From contig JAHLKC010000016.1 of assembly GCA_025449115.1 (NCBI GenBank), positions 124,001 through 188,000 on the forward strand: a stretch of DNA of 64,000 nt, given 5' to 3'. Each line of letters begins with the position of its first letter. The first letter of the stretch is position 1. Under the pieces are notes generated by a model. The model saw nothing but the letters and a program-made list of their open reading frames with translations. It was not told the origin of the DNA and ran no database searches. Both the position numbers and the translations under genes were made by a program. Of the stretch, positions 32,654 to 44,572 are shown one piece after another. Source of the DNA: Chytridium lagenaria. Lineage: Eukaryota; Chytridiomycota; Chytridiomycetes; Chytridiales; Chytridiaceae.

Positions 32654-34667
32654 TCAAGCGACCTCCTTCTTCTCCTCGACGGCGGCGACGACTTCAACGG
32701 TCTTCTCCTCGACGACGGTGACGGTCTCCACAGTCTTCTCCTCGACGACAGCGACAGTCTCCACAGTCTTCTCCTCAACGACAGCGACGGCTTCAACGGT
32801 CTTCTCCTCCACGGCGGCGACAACGGCGACAACCTCCTCCTTTTTCTCCTCAACGGCAGCCACAATCTCCTCCTTCTTCTCCTCAACGGCAGCCACAACC
32901 TCCTCCTTCTTCTCAACAACGGCGACGGTGACAGTCTCAACGGTGGTGGTGGTCTCAACAACGACAGCAGCGGTCTCACAGCAGTCTCAACAACGGCCTC
33001 AGGGGCGGCAGCGGGGGCAGGGGTGACCTCCTCGACGGGGGCAACGACCTCAGGGACGGGGGTGGGAGCGGAACGAGCTTGGATCCAGCAATGTAGTCGG
33101 AGATGATGGCGTCTTGACAGAGGGTTCGTTGTGGACTAAATACGCCAATAAATGAAGAGGGTCAGACTAAAGAGTGGTGGTTCGTGAGGAAAATAAAAGG
33201 GTACTCACGCTCGTGCCTAACAACAGAGAATTCCTTAAAAGTCTTGTCGGTAGATCCAGCTTTATCCATAAACTCCTTTCCTCCAGCAAACCCAGTCATC
33301 TTATCATCCTTTGAAAAGTACATGACAACCGGGTGTTTAAATTCCTTTGCCCTGGTGGTCAACTCCTCCCCATAGGTAATGATATCCCTCGCAGCCCTCA
33401 AAGTGATCTTTCCATGGTTCAAGGGATCATCAAGGTAAGTCTTGACGACAGTTGATCACTGCAGATCTCTTCGGCAACGAGACCGTTGGCTTGAGAGAGT
33501 TTAGGGATGACAGAGGTGCCGAGAAGTTTTGCGGCGAATTTGATGGGACCGGGAATTGGGGTTGCGGGACGGATGGCGGGGGCTTGGGAGATGATGCCGC
33601 GGAAGTTGGGGATTTTGGAGGCGTTGTGGAGGACAAAGGCGAGGGAGATGAGACCGCCGAGGGAGTGGCCCATCTAGGAAGGGTGTGGAGTTAGATGACG
33701 TAGTGGATGGAGACCAGGAGACGGTGGGGTTTATGGGAAGGATGATGTGAATGCTTACCACAAAGGTGGGGAGACCGGCGGGGACACCCTCGACTTCGAT
33801 GGCGTTGACAGAAAGCATGTCCTGGAAGACGAGCTTGAAGGAACCAAGGAAACCGGGTTGGGAGATGGGAAGGTTCTTCTTGAGGGTCCTTTTGAGATGA
33901 AAGTTAATATTTGGGTATAGTTGAAAGTTATCAATAATTGAATGTACCTTCCGTGTCCACGGTAGTCAAGACCCTTAACGACGATACCAGCCTCGGCGTA
34001 CTTGGTAAAGACGTGGTCGTAACGGTGAATGTGCTCACCGAGACCGTGGATGGCGAGGACGACGGCGATGGGAGTGACGTCGGCGGCGGGCTATTTTTAT
34101 AAAAATATGATGGTCAGAAACAAGAGCAAGTGGCTTATGAATGATCAAGAAGATGAGTTCGAACGGGCAGAAGCATGGATCACGTTCAAGTGATCACGAC
34201 GTCCTTTGGGTGTGATCACAATCCTGAGACAAGCAAGCCTGATCGCAACTCTATCGCCTTTCTCAACCAAAATCCCAGTTACAATTTACCTTCCAGATGT
34301 TGTAGTAGATCTGCATACCGTCCGCAGCTTTCAAGTAAAGCTCAGGAGCAGCAGCAACGACAGGCTCAGCAGCAGCCTCGACGGCGGCAACCTCAGCAGC
34401 AGCAACGACAGGCTCAGCGGCAGCCTCAACGGCGGCAACCTCAGCAACGGCGGCCTCCACAGCGGCAGTCTCAGCAACGATCGCCTCAACGGCAGCCTCG
34501 ACAGCGGCAGGGACCTCAGCGACGGGCTCCTCAGCGGCGGCAGCAGCCTCAACGACGGGAGCAGCAGCAGCATCGACGACAGCAGGTGCCTCGACGACGG
34601 CAATAGGCTCCTCGGTGGGCTTGACGGCCTCAGTGGAGACAATAGGTGTAGCGACGACGTCAGTCAT
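32654..34667 (-). CDS. Alpha/beta hydrolase, monoglyceride-lipase-like, with repetitive tails
   Basis: Monoacylglycerol-lipase-type serine hydrolases release fatty acids from monoglycerides. From the ATG at 34667 the first 120 residues are Ala/Val/Glu repeats (units like VAAVEAAAEPVVAA), then the hydrolase domain: LKAADGMQIYYNIW, the oxyanion block AIHGLGEHIHRYDH, GLDYRGHGR, the nucleophile elbow MGHSLGGLISLAF, RGIISQAPAI, the acid region VMYFSKDDKMTG and the His in SVVRHE. After an intron, YIAWIQARSAP leads to about 130 residues of Val/Glu/Lys repeats, such as VVEEKTVETVAVVEEKTVET, ending at 32654. Introns lie near 34090-34260, 33890-33950, 33665-33760 and 33140-33215. One-base slips near 33453, 33088 and 32979. 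The catalytic triad is complete; the tails have no counterpart in the family that I know. Confidence 0.85.
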
Positions 34668-35948
34668 TGATGATGTATGAGGGTTTTTTGATGAAAGACG
34701 GTGGTGTGGGAAAGAGGGTAATAAGAAATAAAAAGGACAGTGAAGAAAAGGAAAATGAAGGGCACCCTGATCCCCTATATAGTGATGTGTGATGCAAGAA
34801 CACGTGTGTGACCTAGTAAGGTAGTACCAATAGCTAAAAATAAGTAAGCAAAATAAATAATAAATAATAATAATAATAAATATACTATTATTAAAAATCA
34901 TAATCAAATCAATAATGATCAATCGATTACCTAATATTATTATTCAACAACCTCTTTCTTTTCATTCATAAACTAAACCACGCAAACCCTAAGTAACAAA
35001 GAGAATTAATTGAAGAAGAGGAGGAGAGACGTCACTATTCTATTAAATATTACATACTAAATACACCAGTGTTAAAAAGACTCAGCCGTCGTCTTGTCAA
35101 CTCACTGGTCTTTTTTATTCATTCATTCATTCATCACCCAGGCATCATCCATCCATCCATCCATCCATGTCCATCAATCCATTGCACAATACTCCTTCAA
35201 GCATCACATTTTCATATCCCCATCATCCGCAATTACATACATCAATGCCGCTTTTCGTTTCAACAGGTGGACATCTTGGGCATGGTTAGACTATTAATCC
35301 CTCTCTCAAACAACATAAAAACCTGATAATAAAAAATAAGAGCGTTCTAACCATAGACTAATTTACTCGGCGACAATATACAATCCATTGCGGAAAAATA
35401 TTGGGCATCTTTAATATCTAATCGCTTCTGCAAGCCTTTTTTGCCTTTGTAGAGCTTTCTTAATCTGTCATAATGAAGGCGTACGCTCTTGGTACAGCGG
35501 ATCCGACTGGACACCATCTAAATGAATGATATTGTCAAAGGCCATCATCCCAGCGGAGCCGAAGGCTTTTAGCTCTACCTATCAGTATTAGGATTTATTT
35601 GTACCGAGAAAATTAGAGTTAATCCGACAGCGGTAGCACAAGGTGATCCCTAATTGCGATGCAAGGCTTCCTTCGGCTCCACCGATCCCGAGTCCCTTAC
35701 ATTATTAATAAAGAGACCTCTATCCCCCTCACTGCAAAACTCTTCCCCTTATTCTTTCTAGATAGTAACCAAAGAGCGTTGGTATACAGATATTGCCATC
35801 GTTTCTCTCGTCTCATATCGTCTCCCACGACACCCGCTATCCTTGCCGTTATCACTCCAGAATCCGATAAGCAAGCAACCATCACCTCATACCCCTCTTA
35901 TCTCTACTCTAATCGACTTCTCCGTGCTGCATCTCCAAGCTAACAACC
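34668..35948. other. Intergenic, divergent promoters, simple repeats
   Basis: About 1.3 kb between the lipase (leftward) and the ABC gene (rightward). It holds an AT-rich stretch at 34840-34930, CATT and ATCC microsatellites at 35116-35168, and an 11-base inverted repeat GGAGCCGAAGG (35555-35565) / CCTTCGGCTCC (35670-35680). No gene recognised. Confidence 0.5.
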
Positions 35949-38900
35949 ATGGCCTCAATGGATCCATCCCCCTCAAAGACCCTTGCCGACGTCACTTCAA
36001 CCGCCAATGCATTCGGAGACCCCAACAGCGTGGATCTTAAACCCATGGGCAAACCAACGCATGAGCCATTCCTCCTTTCTCCCCCAACCATCCCTGGATC
36101 TCCTCTTCCAACCAACGCCACTAGTGTCGGAAAGATTGCAGTCCCCGTCGAGATCACGGTCAAGAACTTAACCGTCACGGCTGTTGGCAAGATCCCCTCA
36201 AAGAAGAACAAGGATGGGACGCAAGGGAATTCGACAGTGTTGATAAGGGATGTCACTATGCATGTGCCGTCAGGGCATCTTATGGCTATCATGGTAAGTG
36301 TGTTTTGATTGCTGTGATGACTTTGGGTCTTTTTTATGTCATTTTACATGGCATGATGGTCTCTTCTCTATTATCACATGCCACTCACATTTTGATTACA
36401 GGGAGGATCCGGAAGTGGCAAGACCACACTCTTGAACGCTCTCGCCGGCAGGGCAACGCTAAAGTTGATGGTGAAATTCTATTTAATGGTGAACCTCCAC
36501 GTCGTTTCCTTCAAGGAGGCTCTGTCGCCTACGTCCAGCAACAAGATTCTCTTCTTCCTTACCTCACAGGTTAGTCGTCATACATCATGTTTTTTTCATA
36601 TTCCCTTGTGTTTCTAACCTCATTTTATAGTCAGGGACACGTTGAGGTATGCGGCAAGACTTCGCCTTCCTAGAACCATGTCCATCGAAGAAAAAGACGC
36701 CATGGTCGAATCCGTCATCCTCGAGCTTGGCCTCAAAGAATGCGCCAACACCCTTATGGCGATGAATGGAGAAAGGGTATCTCTGGTGGTGAAAAGCGTC
36801 GAGTCTCGTAAGCATCGCACCCCTACCCTTCCTTCCTCTCCATTCCTAACACCCACTTTCTATAGCGTCGGCGTCCAACTCCTCCTCAACCCTTCCGTCA
36901 TCTTCATGGACGAACCACCACCGGTCTCGACGCATTTTCCGCGCGTTCCCTCATCGAAACCCTCACCACCCTTGCGAAACCCATTCCCGACCATCATCAT
37001 CTCCATCCATCAACCCCGTTCCGACATTTTCACCGCATTCACTCACATCACCCTCCTCGCCTCCCGTGGACGTCTCGCATACTCTGGCACGCGACTTGGA
37101 GCAATCACCCATCTCGCAGCGTTAGGCCACACACCCGGTGAAAACGTCAACGGCGCCGATTTCTTGATCGACGTGACGACAGTGGATAATCGAAGTTTGG
37201 AGGCTGAGAAGGAGAGTGGGGATCGGGTGGAAGCTGTTGTGAATGCTTGGAAGGTCGTTCAGGAAACTTTAAAGATGGAGGATGTGCGGGAAGCTGTGCC
37301 TGGATCATCGCATGGGGATGATGGGAGACAGAGGATGGAGGTTGAGGAGGCAAAAGGACCGTCGGCTTATGGACATCGGGGGCGACGTTTTTGCAGCAGG
37401 TTTGGGTGCTCACTGGGAGGGTGTTGGCGAATATGAGGGAGGATAGGTTAACGCTTTGGGGATCGATTTTGGAGGTGTTTATGTTGGGAATCGTTATGGG
37501 ATCAATTTTTATAGACTTGAAGAATCGCCTGTGAGTATTAAAGTTGTGACGCAAAATTATCACGCGTCTTATTGGGATAACTGATTTTTAAAACTTTCGT
37601 TAGGCGGGTATCCTCAGTCGTAAAGCCCTACTCTATAGTGTACGTATCCTCCCACCTCAACCCAATCTAATTCCTCACACCTTACAGGTCTGCGCTCTCC
37701 AAAACTACCTCGGTCTCATGTTCATCACCTACAAGCTCTGCAGCGAACTCGTCGTCTTTGACCGTGAACGCGCTGACAAGATGTACAGCGTCCCCGCATA
37801 CCTCTATCTTGGTTTTCCGTCAACCTCGTGCTGTATTCATTCATCTCTGTGATATTTTCAGTGATTATTTATTTCATGACGGGGTTGAGGACGGATAATT
37901 TGGCGTGGCATTTTGGGTTATTTGCAATGTGTGGGATCTTGATGCAGCTGGTGACGTGAGTGCTTTTGATATTTTCAGGGTGTTCTTTTTTTCGGTGCAA
38001 GAGATTTGTGTGTGCTGACGCGGCCTGTGCTTATATTTTAGAATTGCAATTTCGTATTTTTGTGTGTCATTGTCGAGGAGTTTTGCGACCGCCTCATTGA
38101 TCGGAAGTGAGTTTTCTATCAACCTTTACTTTCCGTATTTGAGAACTCATATCACTAACACTACCTTTAATTTGTAGACTCCATTTTACGTTCCTTTCCC
38201 TCTCCAGTGGTTTCTTCCTCCCCCTCACCGCCATCCCCATCTACCTCCGCTGGATCCAACACGTCAGCTACATCACCTACGGTCTCCGTATCTTTGCCAC
38301 CGTTGAATTTGAAAATCGCGTCTACTCATGTCCTGGTCTCCCTCCCGGCGCTTTCGCATGCCGCGGTGAATCCGCTTTTTCCCAGTTAGGCATGACTCCA
38401 GGCATCGTCGTCCCGTTTGTTGGCCTCGTATCCCTGTTTTTGGGGTTCATGCTTTTGACGACGATGTGTCTGCAGTTTATTCCACAGGGAGGGACGAAGC
38501 AGGCGGGGAAAGTGAATTCAGGTGCACCGCCTCCACCGACCGGAAAAATCGCCGATGAAGCTGTCCAAGAAACTATCGCTGTTGACAAGACCAACCCCCC
38601 ACCTCCTCAAATCACCGTCACCCTTGACAAGCTTTCCCTGTCGTTCGTCCACACCCCGCCCTTGACACGTCTAGGTCTCACCAAATCCCCTGCAACCACA
38701 ACCCCCATCCTTCAATCCCTGACAGCAACCTTCCGTCCTTCAACCCTCACCGCCATCCTCGGTGCATCAGGTGCCGGCAAATCCACCCTCCTCCATCTCC
38801 TCCACTCCCGTACTCCGCATCTCCCCGCCTTCACCCGCCCACACACAACCGGCACCCTCCTCCACAACTCCACCCCGCTCACTCCCACCCAAATCCAATC

Positions 38901-40593
38901 TCTCACCGCCTCTGTCCGCCAAGACGACTCTCACCTCCTCCCAGCCCTCACAGCCCGCGAAACCCTCATCTACGCCTCCCTCCTCCGTCTCCCCATCTCA
39001 CCCCATCCGCCCGTCGCGCGCGTGCCGACACTATCCTCTGGGACCTCGGTCTCAAAGACTGCGCCAACACCATTGTCGGCGATGAAACCATCAAAGGTCT
39101 CAGTGGCGGTGAAAAACGTCGCTAAGCGTTGGTCTCGCCATGCTCACAGATCCTTCCATCCTTCTCCTCGATGAACCCACATCAGGCCTTGACGCTTCCA
39201 CAGCCTCAAACATGGTACGTCTCCTCAAACGCATCGCATCATCAGGTCGAACCGTCATCTGCACCATCCATCAACCACGTTCAGATCTCTTCCCGATCTT
39301 TGACAACATCCTCCTCCTCGCTCGTGGGGGTCAAGTCGTTACGAAGGTCCCGGTCCTAACATGTTAACCCACCTCACAACAATGGGCCACCCCGTACCCC
39401 CTCTCACAAACCCCGCCGACTTTGCCCTCGACATCTCCTCCATTGATCTCCGCAACACCATCGCCGAAAAATCCTCTCGCGATCGCGTCACCACCCTCAT
39501 TCAATCCTGGTCACCCCCACCCCCACCCACTCCAACCCCACTCCCCCTCCCAACCCCTCCCCCACGTCTTCCCTTCATCCAAACCCTCCCCCTTCTCATC
39601 TCCCGTTCCTTCCTCAACCTCCGTCGTCAACCCGCGCTCATTCTGCTCGTATCATGCAAGGCGTGGCGTTGGCCGTCATCCTCACACTTTACTTTGCCCA
39701 CTTTCCCGTGATCAGGCGAGTGTGACGGGACGGCTTGGGTTCTTGCAACAGACAACGGCGTTGGTGTTTATTGGGATGTTGAATTGTATTGCGGTGTTTC
39801 CGCAGGAATTGAGGTTGTTTAAATTTGAGAGAATGGATGGGGCGTGTAGCGTTGAGGCGTTCTTTTGGACTTATACCGTTAATGAGTGCCGTTGGTGAGT
39901 TTTTTTTTTTATTACCCCATATCGCAGTTCTGTCTGTATTTTCTTTATTTTATTTTATCTTCACACTTGGTTGACTTTGTTTTTTTAAAACCTCTAACCA
40001 AACCGGACTAACCTCCTCACCACCCACTTTTCTCCATCAGACGCTCTCGGCTCCCTCATCTTCGCTTTCTCACCCGTTGGGCTGTGGGCATCAAAGCCAA
40101 CTACTTCTTAAACGCCTTTGTCGCCTTTGCCATGCTCATCTCAGGCGAATCCATCGGCATGGCCTTCTGCTCTCTCGTAAGAACCCCAAAAAACCCCCTC
40201 CATATCTGACCCTCCCCCAGATCTCTCAACCCGGTTTTCTCCGTCCAAATCATGTCCGCCGTTATCTCCATCATGACCATCATGGCCGGTTTCCTCAGGT
40301 ACGCCCTTCCCCCGCCCGCCTTCATACTAACTCTTGCAACCAGCGTCAACATGCCCGTGTTCCTAGATCGACTCAACTACGTGTCGTTGATGCGGTACGC
40401 GGCGAGAGCGCAGGCTGTGGATGAGTTTAGGGGCCTAAAGGTGGATTGTGAGGTTGGTCAACCGGGTGCGATTTGTAAAGGGGAGGATGTGTTGGAGTTG
40501 TTGGGGTTTGTGGGGACGGATGAGGCGTTGAGGAATGCGGTTATTGCGATGGTGGGGTGTATGGTTTGTTATAGGTTTGTGGGTATTTGGTGA
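35949..40593 (+). CDS. Full-size ABCG transporter (NBD-TMD-NBD-TMD, YOL075c-like)
   Basis: ABCG exporters use ATP to move lipids or drugs out of the cytosol. Half 1: a Pro-rich N-terminus, VLIRDVTMHVPSGHLMAIM, Walker A GGSGSGKTTLLNALAGR, Q-loop AYVQQQDSLLP, signature SGGEKRR (about 36780), Walker B region VIFMDEP and H-loop IIISIHQPRSDIF, then membrane segments near 37470-38470. Half 2: Walker A GASGAGKSTLLHLLHSR, VRQDDSHLLPALTARETL, signature region LSGGEKRR, Walker B PSILLLDEPTSGLDAS, TIHQPRSDLF, then membrane segments to 40593. The NBD-first order is the ABCG order, and the lack of PDR-specific blocks points to the YOL075c-type group. Frames slip near 36455, 36755, 36916, 39020, 39120 and 39660. 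At least ten introns. Substrate unknown. Confidence 0.88.
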
Positions 40594-40766
40594 TGAAGTG
40601 GAGGTTGTAGTTTAAGCTTTTTTGGTTGGTTTGTTTGTGTGTATGCTGCTTCTTCTTGTTTTTTTCATTCTATGAGGGATATTGGATAATGGAATTTATG
40701 AATTGTACCTGAATGTCTCGTGTAGTTTGCGAGTTTATAAAATACGGGCCGTGTCTTAATTAAACA

Positions 40767-41958
40767 ATGTATGAATATAACTTTAGACAAGTTTTTGCGA
40801 GTATGGAAGATGGTGATATGTTGGGGTTGTTGGAGAAGACTCAAAAGGCTGTCAAAGCATTGCAGGACGGGAACGGGGATGACGAAGAATTGGGGACGTA
40901 TCTAGAAAAGCTAAAGGAATATACAGGAACAGAAGAAAACGCCAAAACTCTTGTCATCGCCGGTCTCCTCCCCCTCACAATCGAAACCACCCAGACCATC
41001 ATGACCTCACCAAACCATCATCTCCTCGAAACATGTCTCACGATTCTCTCCAACATCTTCTGCTTCCCCACCATCACTCACACCCTCCCCACCCTCCACA
41101 CCGCCTTCCGACTTGGATGCATTGTAGCAAGTTCTATTACAACCCCATTGTTTGTGCACGAAGCTGGGGTGTCGGTCTGCAATAACATTGCGTGGATGTG
41201 TCGGGATGTTGGGGTTGTCGGGATGTTGAAGGAGGAAGGGGTGTTGGAGACGTTGTTGGTGGTGTTTGTGAATCAGGAGGAGGTGGCGGGGAGTGGGGTT
41301 GCAGGGCTTTTAGGAGTGAATTTGACGTTGATGGAAGGTGCCATTGGAGAAGAGGCGGTGATAGAGTTACTCGAACATTCCGCTTGTATCTACGTGGCGT
41401 TCATGGTGGACGTTCTACCTTTATATCAAGACCTCACCGACGCTTCTATGAAGAAACTTGAATGTTTTGTTGAATGGACGCATCGGCTGTACAGCATGAG
41501 ACTCAAACGAGAGTTTACGATCGACCTTGAAAAACTCTTTCAGATCGTTTTCGCCATCTTGGGGAGGCTTCCCATGGACATTATCGCAACACCGAATGGC
41601 AACATGGAGAGCTGGGAGGTGGATGAAGAGATGGAGGAACGTAAAAGGGACTTTGTGGTGACGACGAGTCAAAGTTTTATTCACATCATAGGAATCGCGC
41701 TACTCCGTCAAGATGACCATTGTTTTTTAAACCCCCCTAAAAGCAACGCATTCAACGCATCGATTGGCATGCAAGCGCTTATCGTTGGAATTCCCTCGTG
41801 TTCAGTTGGGCTGTTCTCCATTTCATCGCCACACGTCTCGTTCGCCAATTTCCACATGTTGCTGATCCTCTGGACGATGATGAATCCGTGTCTGCTCTTC
41901 TTCCTCACCTGTACAATCTGAAAAGGGGTTGGAGATTTCTGCTAATGATCTTCGATTG
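40767..41958 (+). CDS. Helical-repeat (armadillo-like) protein of unknown function
   Basis: An intronless frame of about 395 codons, 174 bases after the ABC gene. Alpha-helical pairs such as LLEKTQKAVKALQDG, LVIAGLLPLTIETTQTIM and LLETCLTILSNIFCFPT suggest an ARM/HEAT-type solenoid. An acidic stretch (DEEMEERKRD) and no membrane or signal sequence suggest a cytosolic protein. The open frame ends at 41921, but the better C-terminus is one frame over: AYRWNSLVFSWAVLHFIATR and LYNLKRGWRFLLMIFD up to a stop at 41958, so a one-base slip near 41780 is likely. I do not recognise an orthologue. Confidence 0.65.
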
Positions 41959-42174
41959 ACGGGTCTGGGATATGGGGACGGTGACAAGGTTGGTGAAAGA
42001 GACTTTGGGGTTGTTGTTGGTTATTGTGGGGAGGATGGGAGATGGAGCTAGAGAGAAGGAAAACGTCGCGCTGATATTAAGGATGCTGACGGATTGACGA
42101 ACGAGCAAGAAACATGACGAAAGACCAACTGGGATGATGTAGAGGAGGGTCGTCTAAGTAGAAACCAAGTTTAT

Positions 42175-42796
42175 TCACATTGCCGACTTGTTGGCAAAGA
42201 TCTATTTAAAGAAAATAATGATACCACCATATAATTTTAGATCTATTAAAGTGGAATGAAACATATGGAATGAAACTCACCTTCTCGATCGCCTGGCGAG
42301 GGGTGAAGATCTCGTCAGCGTCACGGTCAGGTATCTCAATGTTGAACTCGTCTTCAAGCGCCATGGTAATTTCAACCTGGTCCAGGCTGTCCAAACCGAG
42401 GTCATTGATAAAGTGAGAGTCAAGGGTCAGCTGCATGAACGCATATTAGTATTACAATACTACCGATAGAAATAGCAGGATATGCTTCTTCACCAGGAGT
42501 GAACATGCAACGAAAAGCAAAGCAATCACCTTTGCCACATCCACCTTCTCGAAATCACTCAACAACTCAATCACCGCGCTTCTCCACCGCCTTGATGGTG
42601 AGCGGTTCCGCATGTCCAGAGTACCTCCTGACAGTGGAGTGGTCAAGACGATGGATTTTGCGGGTGCGGAGACTTGGAATCGGAATGACGAGATGCCTCT
42701 TGGGGATGCGGCGGCGAGGAGGATGGAACGCTTGGAGATGGAGAAGGTTGAGGTGCGGAGGATGGGAACGGCGCGGAAGAGAGTTCGTGCGGACAT
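42175..42796 (-). CDS. Mitochondrial acyl carrier protein
   Basis: It carries growing acyl chains on phosphopantetheine in mitochondrial fatty-acid synthesis and is an accessory subunit of complex I. The start at 42796 gives a basic, Ser/Arg-rich presequence ([18 protein letters not shown]), followed by [28 protein letters not shown], and after an intron [20 protein letters not shown], where the Ser of DSL is the attachment site, then [19 protein letters not shown] and RQAIEKV. A last intron (about 42284-42204) leads to IFANKSAM and the stop. Length and order match the family. One extra base near 42576 and a second slip near 42620 interrupt the frame. Confidence 0.92.
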
Positions 42797-44572
42797 TGCT
42801 ATGGGGATGATGGTGAGGGTTGAAGAGCTTTGATTTGCTTTTTTTCGACCTTTGGTTTTTTCGAAATTTTCTCCGTTGTTGCACAGAACTGTGGTAGAGG
42901 ATCTGGGGATGGACGTCTCTTGCGAGTCCGTCATCAAAGACCATGTGCATCAATGAAAGTCAACCGTCGCCGAGAATGAATTCACGCTGTATAGATACGC
43001 GCTGTATCATTTAAAAATGCGTGACATGATCCATTCGAGGCGTGATGGGACAACCACCTATCGTTATGCAGCTTTCTTATCTTTAAGAAACAAGGTCTAC
43101 TGAAACCCAACAAAAGACCTGTATATTACTGCATGAGCTGCTTGGCACCGCAGACTGTTCTACAAGGTTCCATCCATTCCTCGATTCAATTTACTCCCAC
43201 GAATGCTTGGTAGTTGCGTATCGCCGTGCCCCCCCCTTCTGTTTCAAATTGAAACGATTCCTGATACCCAACAAGCCTCGTTTCAACTTCCCCATCGTAT
43301 CCATCCCTGCTTGGCATATTTGAGAATCCGAACTGTGCCTCCATGAAACTGTCTCAACAACTTCTGTCTCAACAACAAAGTTATTCTGTTATCGCTATCG
43401 AAGGCACAGCGATTTATTTTGAATCACGGGGGTGAAAGGCCAAAAAAAATAAACGAGTTTCACCACTCTTGGCATCCCCACCTTCATCCATATAAATCCC
43501 TCACATCCTCCCCAATGTAAAGGGTACCTCACACCCAACCACATCACATCGCCGCCAAACGAGCACTAGTACAAGACCTCCCAAGGAAGGGCCACGTGAG
43601 CCCAGCCTGAGGCCCCCGCTGTCGGTCCCCAGAGTCGCATCCAAACCCCTTCTCCTGTAATGGGGGGAAATAAGGAGAAGGGATTTGACGAGATCTCAAC
43701 CATCCCTTTTCTCGGCCGGTGGGGGATTGGTTGACTTTCATCGCGGGCAGTCTTTGCAGGATTGAAGTATGGAAGAATATTTGAATGGCATTTCGATTGT
43801 AGCTTGTGCGCAATTATGGTATTTCAGGTATGACGGTTTCATGGTTGTGTGTGCGATGATTTTAGCTGATGCCTTTTTTTTCTATGGTTTGTAGAAATGA
43901 TATGGAGGAAGACGGTTTTACTTGGCGTCTTTGAGAGCAATATGGTTGAATTTCCCCCGCTGTTAAGGTATGCCTTACACCTTACTACACCTTACTTGTT
44001 TTCAAACTCATAACTTCTACTCATCGCTTACTGTTTTTCGCGTATGCAGTGTCAATGCAACATTTGAGAATCACATACCTTACTCGCCTATCGACAATGC
44101 CTTTTTTCAAGCAACTTCTACGACAAGAACACTTATCTTTTCCACGTTGACATCAATAACGAAAACAATCCAAAAAAAAAACTGGAACCGGCTTCGACAA
44201 TGGTGAAAAATGACGAAAGAAAATCGAAAGAAAAAAAACCGGAACGACAACGACGTGAGCACCCTTATCCCGCTTCTCAAAGACATGTGGAATTTGTTCA
44301 CCCTCTTTTCAACTCTCCTTCTCCTAGCGCCCCACTTTTTTGTCGATATTTCCTATTAGTCCGCCTCTACTTTTACTTGTACAAAAACATTTTTGACTCG
44401 CGCTCTCAAAAAACTGTATCTTCATTTCATTTTCTCCATCAGTTCTTGTCAAAAACTTTACAAACCACCAAAAAAAAATATATATATCATTGGGGCCAAA
44501 AAACACGAATATCTTTGCACACCACATCAATCAATCAACAAAACTCCAGGAACAGGCACCTCCACCGCCTCC
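42797..44572. other. Long intergenic region
   Basis: About 1.8 kb with no gene I can support. A TATAAA sequence at about 43490 precedes no convincing frame. A possible short spliced frame begins at 43769 but is weak. Poly-A tracts are frequent after 44160. Confidence 0.4.

Noticed and set aside
43544..43813. 89-codon minus-strand frame in the long intergenic region
   Set aside because: Composition is not protein-like, no similarity is recognised and no splice or promoter signals support it.
43769..43934. Short spliced frame (about 32 residues, MEEYLNGISIVACAQLWYF...)
   Set aside because: One GT-AG intron gives a frame, but it is very short, has no family match, no TATA box nearby and no second copy to test it.
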